Shown piece by piece: positions 28,612 to 39,403 of a DNA stretch of 64,000 nt; within the stretch, counting starts at the first letter, position 1, and the number at the start of each line of letters is the position of its first letter. A program made the position numbers and the translations under genes. The DNA is from an uncultured Rikenellaceae bacterium (lineage in GTDB: Bacteria > Bacteroidota > Bacteroidia > Bacteroidales > Rikenellaceae). The notes beneath the pieces were generated by a model. The model was given only the letters and a program-made list of their open reading frames with translations, did not search any database and had not been told where the DNA came from. The stretch covers positions 1 through 64,000 of the forward strand of contig CALUZO010000018.1 in assembly GCA_944325305.1 (NCBI GenBank), in the 5' to 3' direction.

Positions 28612-29238
28612 TTACGCTAACAATTCGTTCAATACGTCGACGCTTCCTTCTGCCATGAGAATCCTTGTCGCATTCATAACGTCGTATGTGTTGACATTGG
28701 CGGCGGGAATCACTTTCACATTGCCCAGGTTACGGGTCGAGAGGATAACGTTCTGGTCAGACTCGGGAAGAACTACAAGTATCCTGCGGTCATCGAGCTT
28801 GAGGCTGTTGGCCATAGCGAGGAACGACTTGGTCTTGGGTGCTTCGAAGGTGAAGTTTTCCACTACCGTTATCTTACCGTCTTTAGCTTTGTAACTGAGA
28901 GCGCTGCGGCGTGCAAGCTGTTTGAGCTTTTTGTTGAGCTTGAAGCTGTAATCGCGCGGCACCGGGCCGAATACACGACCTCCGCCTACGAATACCGGGC
29001 TGAGGATGCTGCCCGCACGTGCTCCGCCGGTACCTTTCTGACGTTTGAGTTTGCGGGTCGAACCTGCAACTTCGTTACGTTGTTTACTCTTGTGCGTACC
29101 CTGACGCTGGTTGGCAAGATACTGTTTTACATCGAGGTATATGGCATGGTCGTTAGGTTCGATGCCGAAAACCTCTGGTTTAAGCGTAACCTTCTTTCCG
29201 GTTTCCGCTCCCGTGGTGTTGTAAATATTCAATTCCAT
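28612..29238 (-). CDS. rplD: 50S ribosomal protein L4
   Basis: A 208-residue protein with the extended loop reaching the tunnel ([20 protein letters not shown]) and the globular part ending [20 protein letters not shown]. In enterobacteria L4 represses the S10 operon; a structured spacer lies upstream of rplC here. It is three bases after rplC. Confidence 0.98.
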   Translation of the reverse strand: MELNIYNTTGAETGKKVTLKPEVFGIEPNDHAIYLDVKQYLANQRQGTHKSKQRNEVAGSTRKLKRQKGTGGARAGSILSPVFVGGGRVFGPVPRDYSFKLNKKLKQLARRSALSYKAKDGKITVVENFTFEAPKTKSFLAMANSLKLDDRRILVVLPESDQNVILSTRNLGNVKVIPAANVNTYDVMNATRILMAEGSVDVLNELLA

Positions 29239-29241
29239 GGC

Positions 29242-29859
29242 TTAGTCTTCTATTAAAAGGTAAGACCCTTTAGCTCCCGGGATCGAGCCCTTCACGAGGA
29301 GAAGGTTGCTTTCGGGGATCTTCTTGAGGATCCTGAGGTTCAAAACTTTTACCTGGGCGCCGCCTGCCTGTCCGGGAAGCCTCTTGCCTTTGAATACGCG
29401 AGAAGGGTAGGACGAAGCTCCGAGCGAACCCGGTTTTCTCTGGCGGTTGTGCTGACCGTGTGTCTGGCCGCCAACGCCTCCGAATCCGTGACGTTTCACA
29501 ACGCCCTGGAAACCTTTACCTTTAGACACTCCTGTCACATCGACCCAGTCGTCGTCGTCGAAAATGTCGAGCGTAATCACGTCGCCAAGATTCACATCTC
29601 CTTCAAAAGTCTTGAACTCGGCGAGTTGACGCTTAGGGTTAGTTCCGGCCTTCTTGAAATGGCCTAACAAACTACTGCTGGTGTGTTTTTCGCTCTTATC
29701 GTCATAGGCAATCTGGACCGCAGCGTAACCATCCTTTTCTACGGTCTTGATTTGCGTAACAACACAGGGACCAGCCTCGATAACATGGCATGGTATGTTT
29801 TTACCCTCGGCACTGAAAACGGAAGTCATTCCGTGTTTTTTTCCAATTAGTCCTGACAT
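29242..29859 (-). CDS. rplC: 50S ribosomal protein L3
   Basis: A 205-residue protein near the peptidyl transferase centre. [20 protein letters not shown] and the extension [20 protein letters not shown] are diagnostic. It is preceded by a 333-base spacer with a long stem, unlike its neighbours. Confidence 0.98.
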   Translation of the reverse strand: MSGLIGKKHGMTSVFSAEGKNIPCHVIEAGPCVVTQIKTVEKDGYAAVQIAYDDKSEKHTSSSLLGHFKKAGTNPKRQLAEFKTFEGDVNLGDVITLDIFDDDDWVDVTGVSKGKGFQGVVKRHGFGGVGGQTHGQHNRQRKPGSLGASSYPSRVFKGKRLPGQAGGAQVKVLNLRILKKIPESNLLLVKGSIPGAKGSYLLIED

Positions 29860-30192
29860 TTTGTCAATTAGTTTGTTGTTAATGTTAGGGGCCGTGACCG
29901 TTCTGTCCTTACTCCTGCCGTCGGGTATCCGTCTTTAATCTGCAAACGTCGTCTTTTTCTGCTCGGCGTTCCATTCAAGACGGATCCTTTCATGGCTTCA
30001 GCGACCTTTCCGATCCCTCCACCCCCTGGGTATTTAAGTTCTTGTCTTGCTTTGTCGCAGTCTGTTTTCATTTGTTCGAGAGGCGCCGTAAGATAAGACA
30101 CTCAAATATTTTCAAACGGAACGTAAATTACGTAAGCGTCGAGAATTACATCGTGTCCGATCCTGCCGTAGGGCGGCAACTCGACCGTAGAC
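29860..30192 (-). promoter_or_regulatory. structured spacer between rpsJ and rplC, candidate leader
   Basis: No gene supported. On the minus strand, arms at 29987-29977 and 29935-29924 form an 11-base-pair stem with one bulge around a 41-base loop. A small stem TGCCG/CGGCA lies at 30164-30178, just after rpsJ. The region could be an L4-type or other ribosomal leader, or hold an internal promoter. A weak 77-codon frame here (29868-30101, GTG start) has no recognisable similarity. Confidence 0.45.
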
Positions 30193-30498
30193 TCAGACTT
30201 TGATCTCTACTTCAACACCGCTGGGCAGTTCGAGTTTCATCAGCGCGTCGATAGTCTTGGGAGTCGACGAATAGATGTCGAGAATCCTCTTGAACGTGCA
30301 GAGCTGGAACTGTTCCCTTGCTTTCTTGTTCACGAAAGTCGAACGGTTCACCGTGAAGATCTTCTTATTGGTCGGAAGCGGTATGGGACCGCTCACAACC
30401 GCACCAGTACCTTTCACGGTTTTCACAATCTTTTCGGCCGACTTGTCAACCAGATTGTGGTCGAATGATTTGAGTTTAATTCTGATTTTCTGACTCAT
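30193..30498 (-). CDS. rpsJ: 30S ribosomal protein S10
   Basis: A 101-residue protein of the head, also NusB partner in antitermination. [20 protein letters not shown] and [20 protein letters not shown] mark it. tuf, often located between fusA and rpsJ in other phyla, is absent here; the gap to fusA is 106 bases. Confidence 0.98.
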   Translation of the reverse strand: MSQKIRIKLKSFDHNLVDKSAEKIVKTVKGTGAVVSGPIPLPTNKKIFTVNRSTFVNKKAREQFQLCTFKRILDIYSSTPKTIDALMKLELPSGVEVEIKV

Positions 30499-30604
30499 AT
30501 CGTTTTTACTGTTTATTTTTCATTCCCTTTGAGATGGCCTTTACCGGATTTTATCTCGCTTTTCCATCGCTTCCCACTCGCTCAATCCGATTTGGGCCCC
30601 TTGA

Positions 30605-32725
30605 CTATTCTTCCAGTCCTTTTCTGCGTCCGCTCGATTTCTCGATAATCTCTTTGGCGAGATTTGCGGGCACTTCGTCGAAATGGCTGAATTCCATAGT
30701 AGACGTAGCACGTCCCGAAGAGATAGTACGTAAAACTGTTACGTATCCGAACATTTCCGAGAGAGGCACTTTAGCCTTAACCGCGCGGGCGTTACCCTTC
30801 TGCTCCATGCCGATGATCTGGCCGCGGCGTTTGTTAAGGTCGCCTATTATGTCGCCCATGCTTTCCTCGGGCGTAACGACTTCCACGCTCATGACCGGTT
30901 CCATGATAACGGGATTGGCCTTTAGAGCTGCATTACGGAACCCGTTGCGTGCAGCGATTTCGAACGAAAGCTGGTCTGAGTCGACCGGGTGGAACGAACC
31001 GTCTATAAGACGGACTTTCATGCTGTCGACCTTGTAACCTGCAAGCGCACCGTTAGCCATAGCGCTTTCGAAACCTTTCTGAACAGCCGGAATGAACTCC
31101 TTAGGTATGTTACCGCCTTTGACTTCGTCCACGAACTGGAGACCTGAGAATTCTTTTTCATCTGCCGGGCCGAGTTCGAAGATAATGTCGGCAAACTTAC
31201 CGCGACCACCGGTCTGTTTCTTGAACACTTCGCGATGTTGTACGGTTCCTTTGAGGGCTTCCTTATAGTTAACCTGAGGAGCTCCCTGGTTGATCTCAAC
31301 ACCGAATTCGCGTTTCAGGCGGTCAACGATAATTTCGAGGTGAAGCTCACCCATACCGCTGATAATCGTCTGACCGCTGTCTTCGTCGGTTCTAACGACG
31401 AAGGTCGGGTCTTCTTCGGCAAGTTTCGACAGCCCAACGCTGAGTTTGTCGAGGTCTTTCTGAGTCTTGGGCTCTACCGCAAGACCGATAACGGTTTCGG
31501 GGAAGGTCATGGACTCGAGAACGATCGGGTTCTTTTCGTCGCAAAGCGTATCGCCAGTACGAATATCCTTGAAACCTACAGCTGCACAAATGTCACCGGC
31601 GCTTACCGAGTCGATAGGGTTCTGCTTGTTCGAGTGCATCTGATAGAGACGGCTGATGCGTTCCTTCTTGTCGCTGCGCGAGTTGTGAACGTAAGAACCT
31701 GCATCGAGTTTACCCGAATAAACACGCACGTAAGCCAAACGGCCAACGAACGGGTCGGTAGCGATCTTGAATGCGAGCGAGCAGAACGGGTCCTTTTCGT
31801 TTGGTTCGCGTTTGATCTCTTCGCCTGTACGCGGATCGGTACCAACGACAGCACCTATATCGAGCGGCGACGGCAGAAAAGCAACCACATAATCGAGCAT
31901 GATCTGCACGCCCTTGTTCTTGAACGAAGAACCGCAGAGCATCGGCACGATGGTCATGGCGATTGTGGCTTTACGTACGCCTGCGATGATCTCGTCCGGA
32001 GTGATCGAAGCCGGATCTTCAAAGAATTTTTCCATAAGGGCGTCGTCCAGTGCCGCAACCTCTTCGATAAGGGTGTTGCGCCATTTTTCGGCTTCGGCCT
32101 TCATGTTTTCGGGTATCTCTTCGAATGTATAATTTACCAGTTCGTTCTTCTTGTCTTCGTGGTAAATTATCGCCCTATTATATATAAGGTCTATGACTCC
32201 CCTGAATTTGTCTTCCGCGCCTATCGGCAGAACTACCGGCAGTGCCGTAGCGCCGAGGCGTTCCTTGATCTGAGCGCAAACGGCGTAAAAATCTGCACCG
32301 GTACGGTCCATCTTGTTCACGTAACCGATACGCGGAACATTGTATTTGTCAGCCTGACGCCATACGGTTTCGGACTGGGGCTCAACACCACCCACAGCAC
32401 AGAAAGTGGCTACTGCGCCGTCGAGCACGCGGAGTGAACGTTCCACTTCGACCGTAAAGTCTACGTGTCCGGGAGTGTCGATAATATTGATCTGGTAAGT
32501 GTCGTCTTTATAGTTCCAGAAAGCGGTGGTAGCTGCCGAGGTAATCGTGATACCTCGTTCCTGTTCCTGCGCCATCCAGTCCATAGTTGCGGTACCCTCG
32601 TGGGTTTCGCCGATCTTATGGGTCTTACCGGTGTAGAACAGTATACGTTCCGTGGTAGTAGTTTTACCGGCATCGATGTGAGCCATGATGCCGATATTCC
32701 TCGTATATTTAAGGTCTCTTGCCAT
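30605..32725 (-). CDS. fusA: elongation factor G
   Basis: GTPase that drives ribosomal translocation. At 706 residues it shows the P-loop [13 protein letters not shown] (G1), DTPGHVDF (G3) and [10 protein letters not shown] (G4), then domains II-V including the C-terminal [20 protein letters not shown]. It sits in the str operon, 31 bases after rpsG. A second EF-G paralogue cannot be excluded elsewhere. Confidence 0.98.
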   Translation of the reverse strand: MARDLKYTRNIGIMAHIDAGKTTTTERILFYTGKTHKIGETHEGTATMDWMAQEQERGITITSAATTAFWNYKDDTYQINIIDTPGHVDFTVEVERSLRVLDGAVATFCAVGGVEPQSETVWRQADKYNVPRIGYVNKMDRTGADFYAVCAQIKERLGATALPVVLPIGAEDKFRGVIDLIYNRAIIYHEDKKNELVNYTFEEIPENMKAEAEKWRNTLIEEVAALDDALMEKFFEDPASITPDEIIAGVRKATIAMTIVPMLCGSSFKNKGVQIMLDYVVAFLPSPLDIGAVVGTDPRTGEEIKREPNEKDPFCSLAFKIATDPFVGRLAYVRVYSGKLDAGSYVHNSRSDKKERISRLYQMHSNKQNPIDSVSAGDICAAVGFKDIRTGDTLCDEKNPIVLESMTFPETVIGLAVEPKTQKDLDKLSVGLSKLAEEDPTFVVRTDEDSGQTIISGMGELHLEIIVDRLKREFGVEINQGAPQVNYKEALKGTVQHREVFKKQTGGRGKFADIIFELGPADEKEFSGLQFVDEVKGGNIPKEFIPAVQKGFESAMANGALAGYKVDSMKVRLIDGSFHPVDSDQLSFEIAARNGFRNAALKANPVIMEPVMSVEVVTPEESMGDIIGDLNKRRGQIIGMEQKGNARAVKAKVPLSEMFGYVTVLRTISSGRATSTMEFSHFDEVPANLAKEIIEKSSGRRKGLEE

Positions 32726-32756
32726 TGTCTGATTTCTCCTTCTACTACCTTATATA

Positions 32757-33233
32757 TTATACTCTGAAATGTGCAAATGCCTTGTTGGCTTCTGCCATAC
32801 GGTGCATTTCCTCTTTACGTTTGAAAGCTGCGCCTTCCTGGTTGTATGCAGCCATGATTTCTCCGGCCAGCTTTTCAGCCATGGAATGGCCCGCGCGCTT
32901 ACGTGAATAAAGGACAAGGTTTTTCATCGAGATAGATACTTTACGCTCGGGTCTAACTTCCATCGGAACCTGGAATGTAGCTCCACCGACACGGCGGGAT
33001 TTAACCTCAACCTGCGGAGTAATGTTTTCGAGAGCCTGTTTCCAAATTTCGAGAGGAGCCTTTTCTGCGTCTTTCATCTTCTCGCCTACGATGTCGAGTG
33101 CATCGTAGAAGATTGTGTAGGCGATACTCTTCTTGCCATCTACCATCAGGTTATTGATAAATCTCGTTACCTGCTGGTCACCGAACTTGGGATCCGGAAG
33201 TAGAATTCGCTTTTTAGGCTTTGCTTTTCTCAT
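32757..33233 (-). CDS. rpsG: 30S ribosomal protein S7
   Basis: A 158-residue primary 16S rRNA binder of the head, [20 protein letters not shown] at the start and [18 protein letters not shown] in the core. In enterobacteria S7 represses the str operon. It lies 61 bases after rpsL. Confidence 0.98.
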   Translation of the reverse strand: MRKAKPKKRILLPDPKFGDQQVTRFINNLMVDGKKSIAYTIFYDALDIVGEKMKDAEKAPLEIWKQALENITPQVEVKSRRVGGATFQVPMEVRPERKVSISMKNLVLYSRKRAGHSMAEKLAGEIMAAYNQEGAAFKRKEEMHRMAEANKAFAHFRV

Positions 33234-33294
33234 CGTTAATCGAAATGGTTAAAAATCTAAGTTTCTTGTTTTAATTGCTAGCGCTCCTAATGCA

Positions 33295-33696
33295 CTATTT
33301 TTTCTTTCCTGTGTTTGCTGCTCCTGGTTTCGGGCGTTTAGCTCCGTATTTCGAACGGCGTTGACGGCGTCCGTCCACACCGGCCGAGTCGAGCGCACCG
33401 CGCACAAGGTGGTAACGCACACCAGGAAGGTCTTTTACACGACCCCCGCGTACGAGCACGATAGAGTGTTCCTGCAGGTTGTGTCCTTCGCCAGGAATGT
33501 AGGCATTCACCTCTTTTTGGTTTGTCAGTTTCACACGGGCCACTTTACGCATAGCCGAGTTAGGCTTCTTAGGTGTCGTGGTGTAAACACGCACGCAAAC
33601 ACCCCTGCGCTGCGGACAAGCGTCAAGCGCCGGAGCCTTGCTCTTATCCTGTGCTGCAACCCTTCCTTTACGTACTAACTGTTGAATAGTTGGCAT
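33295..33696 (-). CDS. rpsL: 30S ribosomal protein S12
   Basis: A 133-residue decoding-centre protein. [12 protein letters not shown], then [20 protein letters not shown] and [20 protein letters not shown] are conserved; the lysines linked to streptomycin sensitivity are in the usual context. It is the first gene of the str-S10-spc-alpha series and has a clear promoter at 33764-33793. Confidence 0.98.
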   Translation of the reverse strand: MPTIQQLVRKGRVAAQDKSKAPALDACPQRRGVCVRVYTTTPKKPNSAMRKVARVKLTNQKEVNAYIPGEGHNLQEHSIVLVRGGRVKDLPGVRYHLVRGALDSAGVDGRRQRRSKYGAKRPKPGAANTGKKK

Positions 33697-33763
33697 TGGT
33701 TTTTGTCCTCTTAATTAGTTAATTACAACTGTATTTATCTCGTTTTTTAGCCAAAACGGCTTG

Positions 33764-33793
33764 CAAAGATACGCAAAAAATCGAAAACACAAT
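33764..33793 (-). promoter_or_regulatory. promoter of the str-S10 ribosomal locus
   Basis: Minus-strand TATCTTTG (33771 to 33764) is a perfect -7 element; ATTG (33793 to 33790) is a near -33 element at an 18-base spacer. The leader to the rpsL ATG is about 60 bases. Confidence 0.65.
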
Positions 33794-34069
33794 ACTCCAC
33801 ACAAACTTTTTACAGTATTTTTCAACGATTTACACGTTTTTCCCGACTTCAGTTTATTGCATGTCATTATAGTTCTAACAAAACTATAAGCCGATCTTAT
33901 AACAGCGATTGAAAAAACGTCGTATGGAACTAATTACCAGTCCTGTACGATGCGGATATTCTCTGGGGAAAGCGCGACGATATCGTTCGCTTGTTGTCAA
34001 TAGCGACATTCGCAACAATGTGCGCACAAGACGGCCGATGCAATAAGAAAGCCGCAGACGGACCGATAA
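33794..34069 (-). other. region between rpsL promoter and GH43 gene
   Basis: No gene seen. AT-rich sequence, likely holding the end of the GH43 transcript. No strong terminator hairpin was recognised. Confidence 0.3.
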
Positions 34070-35053
34070 TCATCCGAGGAACGGCCATCCGGCATCATCC
34101 CAACACAATTCACGTAAAAACAGTTTGCTCAAGCCGTTTTCGGTGCGGCTGTAGCCATGAGCCACAAAATAATCCCTCTTTCCGAATGTGTAGACGGCGC
34201 AATGGCCTATAGCGACAAAATCCGGATCGGATGACACGACCGCCGTTCCTCCTCCAGTTGCCATTTCCCGGCCATTCCGGTCAAAATAAGGGCCCTCGAT
34301 CCGCTCGGAACGTCCTACAACAACATTGTAGTTGCTCTCCAAGCCACGGCAGCAATAATCAAAAGACACGAACAAATAGTAATAATCGCCATGTTTGAAC
34401 AAGAAGGGTGCCTCTATAGCACTCCCCTTACTGCGGCGGGCGACAGTACGCATCGCGAAGGAGGTATCCTGAGCCGTTAAGTCATCGGTAAGACGGATGA
34501 GCTGAATCCCTCCCCAAAAGGATTCGAACACCATCCACGGAACACCGAGATCATCTATAAACACACTCGGATCGATGGCGTTATAGTTGTTCTCACCCTC
34601 CGTCGAGCGCACGACGGGACCGGTATCGCGCCACACATGAGAAGTATCGGCAGGATCCAGGACCTCTCGCACAGCATGACCTATGGCCGAAGTGTTCCTG
34701 CCGAACGACGAACAGGAATAAAACAAATGATAGGCTCCGTCATGATAAATTATGTCCGGCGCCCATGTATGTCCTTCATATCCGGGGATACTCCGCAATG
34801 CCCATTCGGGCGGCGCAGAAAAGACCGGAGGCTCGGAACGCCAATGCTCCAGATCCCGAGATGAAAAACACGCTATATTCTCTCCGGTGCAATACAGATA
34901 AAACACACCGTTATCTTCTGCCAACACGGGATCATGGACAACAGGCTCGATCAACATCCTGTCGTCACCTCCACCCGAAGCCACAGACCGCACCACAAAA
35001 AAGACAAGAAATACGGCAACGAACGCTATTGACAGTTTCCCGGCAGTTTTCAT
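34070..35053 (-). CDS. GH43 family glycosidase, arabinan endo-1,5-alpha-L-arabinosidase-like
   Basis: A 327-residue five-bladed beta-propeller enzyme likely cutting alpha-1,5-arabinan. After an N-terminal hydrophobic anchor or signal (residues 6-26) come the catalytic base in VVHDPVLAED (Asp41), the pKa-setting Asp in NYNAIDPSVF (Asp161) and the general acid in GSAIEAPFLF (Glu214). The stretch HGDYYYLFVSFDYCCRGLES is typical of arabinanases. No SusC/SusD pair or other pectin genes surround it, so it is an orphan outside a polysaccharide locus. Specificity within GH43 is not certain. Confidence 0.85.
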   Translation of the reverse strand: MKTAGKLSIAFVAVFLVFFVVRSVASGGGDDRMLIEPVVHDPVLAEDNGVFYLYCTGENIACFSSRDLEHWRSEPPVFSAPPEWALRSIPGYEGHTWAPDIIYHDGAYHLFYSCSSFGRNTSAIGHAVREVLDPADTSHVWRDTGPVVRSTEGENNYNAIDPSVFIDDLGVPWMVFESFWGGIQLIRLTDDLTAQDTSFAMRTVARRSKGSAIEAPFLFKHGDYYYLFVSFDYCCRGLESNYNVVVGRSERIEGPYFDRNGREMATGGGTAVVSSDPDFVAIGHCAVYTFGKRDYFVAHGYSRTENGLSKLFLRELCWDDAGWPFLG

Positions 35054-35086
35054 GACGATATCAGACCTGCAATATTCCAGAACCGC

Positions 35087-35413
35087 CTATAATGATACAT
35101 CTCCAAGCAAACAGAATCCCGCCAATCCGACGACAGCCAACAACAGCAAGAATATGTCAACCAGCGATATAATCAATCCGGCAATGGCAAGTCCGCGCGG
35201 CGCCTTGAAAATCCCGACAAGTGAAAATACGAAACCGAGCAGCCAAATTATCCCGCCGAGGATCCACCCCACGATCGGTATCCATCCTACAAGAATGGCT
35301 ACAAGCGACAATACGAATCCGGCCGTACCGATGCCGTTGGTTTTCTTCACCACCTCCTGCCGAATAATAACAGTCCTGGCTTCTTCGTGATTCTGAGGGT
35401 TTGTTTCCGACAT
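35087..35413 (-). CDS. DUF4190-type small membrane protein
   Basis: A 108-residue protein with an N-terminal soluble part (about residues 1-28) and hydrophobic segments with repeated glycine motifs (GFVLSLVAILVGWIPIVGW and similar). This is the DUF4190 layout, a family of unknown function. An in-frame TTG at 35437 would add eight residues; ATG 35413 is preferred. It lies 33 bases before the GH43 gene on the same strand. Confidence 0.75.
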   Translation of the reverse strand: MSETNPQNHEEARTVIIRQEVVKKTNGIGTAGFVLSLVAILVGWIPIVGWILGGIIWLLGFVFSLVGIFKAPRGLAIAGLIISLVDIFLLLLAVVGLAGFCLLGDVSL

Positions 35414-35510
35414 GATATCATTTTTGAAATTCGACAATACAACAAAATTAATGTTTTGGATTTAAAGATAATATGTCCCCGGGCCACTTTTTTTTTCGGA
35501 GTTAATTGGT

Positions 35511-35518
35511 TATTTTTG
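35511..35518 (+). promoter_or_regulatory. -7 element for leuS
   Basis: TATTTTTG fits the Bacteroidota -7 consensus and lies 33 bases before the leuS ATG. A T-run about 20 bases upstream gives a poor but possible -33 element. Confidence 0.5.
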
Positions 35519-35551
35519 CCACCTGTTTAACAAACCCAATACCACCCGGCT

Positions 35552-38311
35552 ATGGAATATAATTTCAGGGAAATAGAAAAAAAATGGCAGCAGCTCTGGA
35601 AAGAGCGCGGAACTTACAAAGTGGAGATCGACCCATCCCGCCCGAAATTCTATGTACTCGACATGTTTCCATACCCATCCGGGGCAGGCCTGCACGTGGG
35701 ACATCCCCTGGGATATATCGCTTCAGACATTTACTCACGCTACAAGCGGCTGTGCGGCTTCAACGTGCTGCACCCGATGGGTTACGACGCATTCGGGCTA
35801 CCGGCCGAACAGTATGCGATACAAACGGGACAACACCCGGCAGTAACCACCGCACAAAACATAAAAAGATACGGCGAGCAACTCCAACTGATGGGCTTCT
35901 CGTACGACACATCCCGCGAAATAAATACAAGCCAGCCGGAATATTACCGCTGGACACAATGGGCGTTTCTGAAGATGTTCGACAGCTACTACTGCAACGA
36001 CAAGCAACAGGCCCGTCCAATATCGGAACTCATAGCGGCTTTCGAACAAAACGGCACTCAAGGACTGAATGTCGCATGCACCAACGAACTTTCGTTCACG
36101 GCCGACCAATGGAAAGCAATGGACGAACACAAGAAAGCGGACATACTTCACAACTACCGCATAGCCTTCCAGGGCGACACGATGGTGAACTGGTGCGAAG
36201 CGCTCGGCACGGTACTCGCAAACGACGAAGTGATCAACGGCTTCTCGGAACGCGGCGGCCACCCTGTAGTCCAGAAAAAGATGAAACAATGGCAGCTTCG
36301 TGTCACAGCCTATGCAGACCGTCTGCTCGCCGGTCTCGACACCATCGACTGGAGCGATTCGCTCAAAGAGATCCAACGCAACTGGATCGGACGCAGCGAA
36401 GGAGCTCAGGTATTCTTCGACATAGACGGACTGGACGAAAAAATGGAAATATTCACCACCCGTCCCGATACCATTTTCGGAGCGACCTTTATGGTCATCG
36501 CCCCCGAACACGAACTGGTCGACAAACTCACGACACCCGAAAATGCCGCAGCGGTCGCCGACTACCTTGAACAGACAAAAAAACGCTCAGAACGCGAACG
36601 CATCGCCGATGCCAAACGAGTGAGCGGCGTGTTCACAGGCGGACATTGCATCAATCCGTTCAACGGCAGAAAAATTCCGATTTTCATAAGCGATTACGTA
36701 CTCGCCGGCTATGGTACCGGAGCCATCATGGCCGTTCCGGCACACGACTCGCGCGACTATGCCTTCGCCAAACATTTCGGTCTCCCGATAATCCCCGTCG
36801 TCGAAGGCGGCGACCTCAGCGTCGAAAGCTACGACGCCAAAGAGGGCAAACTCATCAACTCAGAATTCCTGAACGGGCTCGACGTAAAAGAAGCCATCCA
36901 GAAGATGTTCGCCGAGATAGAATCGCGCGGACTGGGTAAAAAAAGGGTTAACTACCGACTGCGCGACGCCATCTTCAGCCGCCAGCGCTACTGGGGCGAA
37001 CCGTTCCCGATATATTATAAAGACGGCATCGCAACTCCGCTTCGCGAAGACCAGCTCCCGCTCGAACTACCGCCAATCGACGACTTCCGCCCCACCGAAA
37101 AAGGCGAACCGCCTCTGGCACGCGCCAAAAACTGGTGCACACCGGAAGGATACCCATACGAAACCAGCACCATGCCCGGTTTCGCAGGCTCATCAGCATA
37201 CTACCTTCGCTACATGGACCCGCACAACGACAAAGGACTCGTCAGCCGCAAAGCAGACGAATACTGGCGCAGCGTCGACCTCTATCTGGGCGGTATCGAA
37301 CACGCCACAGGACACCTGATATACTCGCGGTTCTGGAACAAATTCCTATACGATCTCGGCTATGTTGTCGAAGACGAACCGTTCCGCAAACTGGTGAACC
37401 AGGGAATGATACAGGGACGTTCGAACTTCGTTTACCGCATCAGCGGCACCAACAAGTTCGTATCGTTCGGCCTCAAAGAGCAGTACGACACACAACCCAT
37501 ACATGTCGACGTCAACATAGTAAATAACGACATTCTCGACCTCGATGCCTTCCGCGCATGGCGCCCAGAGTTCGCAACGGCCGAATTTATCCTCGAAGAT
37601 GGCAAATATGTATGCGGATGGGCAGTGGAAAAGATGAGCAAGTCGATGTTCAACGTTGTCAACCCCGACCAGATCATCGAAAAATACGGTGCTGACACCT
37701 TCCGCATGTACGAAATGTTCCTCGGACCGCTCGAACAGAGCAAACCGTGGGATACAAAAGGCATCGACGGCGCACATAAATTCCTGAAACGTTTCTGGCG
37801 ACTCTTTACACAACGCGAAGGGAACTTCATGATCTCGGACGAAAAGGCGACTCCGGCTGAACTCAAGACACTTCACAAAACCATAAAGAAAGTCACGGAG
37901 GACATAGCCAATTTCTCATTCAACACCGCCGTGAGCGCATTCATGATCTGCCTCAACGAACTGGGCGACTGCAACAAACGCGAAATACTCGATCCGCTCA
38001 CACGTCTGCTTCACCCGTTCGCACCGCATATCACAGAAGAACTATGGACCTCGGCGCTCGGCCATGAAACATCAATATTCGACGCGAAAATGCCAGCATT
38101 CGATCCGGATCACCTCGTAGAGAACAGCTTTGAATACCCGGTGTCGTTCAACGGCAAACTTCGCTTCAAGAAAGAGCTTCCGCTCGGCATCCCGAACAGC
38201 GAAATCGAAAAAGCCGTACTCGCAGACGACAACGCTGCCAAGTATCTCGACGGGAAAACCCCGAAAAAAATCATAATAGTACCGGGCAAAATCATCAATA
38301 TCGTGATATAG
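35552..38311 (+). CDS. leuS: leucyl-tRNA synthetase
   Basis: Charges tRNA-Leu and edits mischarged products. The 919-residue class I enzyme has the HIGH-equivalent [16 protein letters not shown] near residue 42-57, the CP1 editing insert (about 230-420, with [15 protein letters not shown]), and the KMSKS loop in [10 protein letters not shown] near residue 695, followed by the anticodon-binding domain. Bacterial type with editing region intact. It is monocistronic, with a strong hairpin after it. Confidence 0.98.
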   Translation: MEYNFREIEKKWQQLWKERGTYKVEIDPSRPKFYVLDMFPYPSGAGLHVGHPLGYIASDIYSRYKRLCGFNVLHPMGYDAFGLPAEQYAIQTGQHPAVTTAQNIKRYGEQLQLMGFSYDTSREINTSQPEYYRWTQWAFLKMFDSYYCNDKQQARPISELIAAFEQNGTQGLNVACTNELSFTADQWKAMDEHKKADILHNYRIAFQGDTMVNWCEALGTVLANDEVINGFSERGGHPVVQKKMKQWQLRVTAYADRLLAGLDTIDWSDSLKEIQRNWIGRSEGAQVFFDIDGLDEKMEIFTTRPDTIFGATFMVIAPEHELVDKLTTPENAAAVADYLEQTKKRSERERIADAKRVSGVFTGGHCINPFNGRKIPIFISDYVLAGYGTGAIMAVPAHDSRDYAFAKHFGLPIIPVVEGGDLSVESYDAKEGKLINSEFLNGLDVKEAIQKMFAEIESRGLGKKRVNYRLRDAIFSRQRYWGEPFPIYYKDGIATPLREDQLPLELPPIDDFRPTEKGEPPLARAKNWCTPEGYPYETSTMPGFAGSSAYYLRYMDPHNDKGLVSRKADEYWRSVDLYLGGIEHATGHLIYSRFWNKFLYDLGYVVEDEPFRKLVNQGMIQGRSNFVYRISGTNKFVSFGLKEQYDTQPIHVDVNIVNNDILDLDAFRAWRPEFATAEFILEDGKYVCGWAVEKMSKSMFNVVNPDQIIEKYGADTFRMYEMFLGPLEQSKPWDTKGIDGAHKFLKRFWRLFTQREGNFMISDEKATPAELKTLHKTIKKVTEDIANFSFNTAVSAFMICLNELGDCNKREILDPLTRLLHPFAPHITEELWTSALGHETSIFDAKMPAFDPDHLVENSFEYPVSFNGKLRFKKELPLGIPNSEIEKAVLADDNAAKYLDGKTPKKIIIVPGKIINIVI

Positions 38312-38514
38312 CAGCCGTGGCTATATCTTAATATGATTCGATTCTCTTTTATTGCGATCGCCACCCAATCAAATGGGTGATGGGCATGCAAAATACACCT
38401 GGCTGAAATCTTTGCTGCCGCAATGCACCTCCGCAACGACAGTATGGCAGGAGAGATACGTCAATGACGAACAAATGCAAAATCACGCCAGTCAGGCATG
38501 CCCGGGCATCGGAT

Positions 38515-38566
38515 GCATGTATGTTATAAAGGCCATTCCCAGGAATGGCCTTTATAACATACATGC
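38515..38566. terminator. very long perfect hairpin between leuS and lspA
   Basis: Arms of 25 bases (38515-38539 and 38542-38566) are exact reverse complements with only two bases between. It serves the two converging genes as a bidirectional terminator. Confidence 0.8.
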
Positions 38567-38605
38567 AACACCCTCCACACTACGCGAAAGGCCGTAACAA
38601 GCCGC

Positions 38606-39220
38606 CTACCTGAAATATTTATTCTTGAATATCAGCAGATAAAGTACCCCTATCGTAATGTAACTGTCGGCGAAATTGAAAATCGGACTGAAAAAGACGA
38701 AATGATCTCCTCCGACCCACGGGAACCACGAGGGATAGTTCCCTTCAATTATCGGGAAATAGAGCATGTCCACAACTTTCCCATGCAGGAACCCGGCATA
38801 TCCATGACCCGGCAACACGAAACTCGCCGGCTCGGCACCAGCCACATATATCGTAGGACTGTCGGTGAATATCAGACCGTAAAACGCGCTGTCGACAATA
38901 TTCCCGAACGCGCCCACAAGTATAAGAACGAAACCCACGATAACACCCGTCGGAGCCTTTTTCTTGTGGAGTTTGACGATATACCACCCTATTATGGCCA
39001 CAGCCACTATCCGGAAAAGACTGAGAATCAGTTTACCGTAATCTCCGCCTATCTGCATTCCGAATGCAGCACCTGGATTCTCAATAAACCTTATGAAAAA
39101 CCAATTAGGGAAGACCGTTATGCTCTCGTCGATAAGCATGTTCGTCTTGACCAGTATTTTCACAATCTGATCGAGCAGCAGCAGTCCCGTTATTAGAAAA
39201 GCTATTTTTTTCCCCGACAT
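38606..39220 (-). CDS. lspA: lipoprotein signal peptidase (signal peptidase II)
   Basis: Aspartic protease in the inner membrane that cleaves lipoprotein signal peptides. The 204-residue protein has four hydrophobic segments and the catalytic aspartates in GAFGNIVDSAFYG and FNFADSYITIG. The insert between them (TDSPTIYVAGAEPASF onward) is the larger loop common in Bacteroidota. An in-frame TTG at 39226 exists; ATG 39220 is chosen. Lipoproteins in this window, such as the fimbrial ones, are candidate substrates. Confidence 0.96.
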   Translation of the reverse strand: MSGKKIAFLITGLLLLDQIVKILVKTNMLIDESITVFPNWFFIRFIENPGAAFGMQIGGDYGKLILSLFRIVAVAIIGWYIVKLHKKKAPTGVIVGFVLILVGAFGNIVDSAFYGLIFTDSPTIYVAGAEPASFVLPGHGYAGFLHGKVVDMLYFPIIEGNYPSWFPWVGGDHFVFFSPIFNFADSYITIGVLYLLIFKNKYFR

Positions 39221-39248
39221 TGTCAATGAATGTTATTGGTTATGCCGG

Positions 39249-39256
39249 CAAAGATA
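39249..39256 (-). promoter_or_regulatory. -7 element for lspA
   Basis: TATCTTTG on the minus strand, about 29 bases before the lspA start. The -33 region is not a good match. Confidence 0.45.
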
Positions 39257-39403
39257 AGAATTCCTCGATTATTTCTACCTACTCAGAACACCAGTTGGCA
39301 TTTCACCCCTGTTTTTGGTCGTTTCATGGCTGCAAATAATGTGAATAATAGTAAAGTTTGATCATTTTTTGTACTTTTAGGCGCCTTAGAAACTAATAAC
39401 CAA

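Noticed and set aside
29868..30101. 77-codon open frame in the rpsJ-rplC spacer
   Set aside because: GTG start, odd composition, no recognisable similarity, and it overlaps a strong RNA stem; a structured leader explains the region better.
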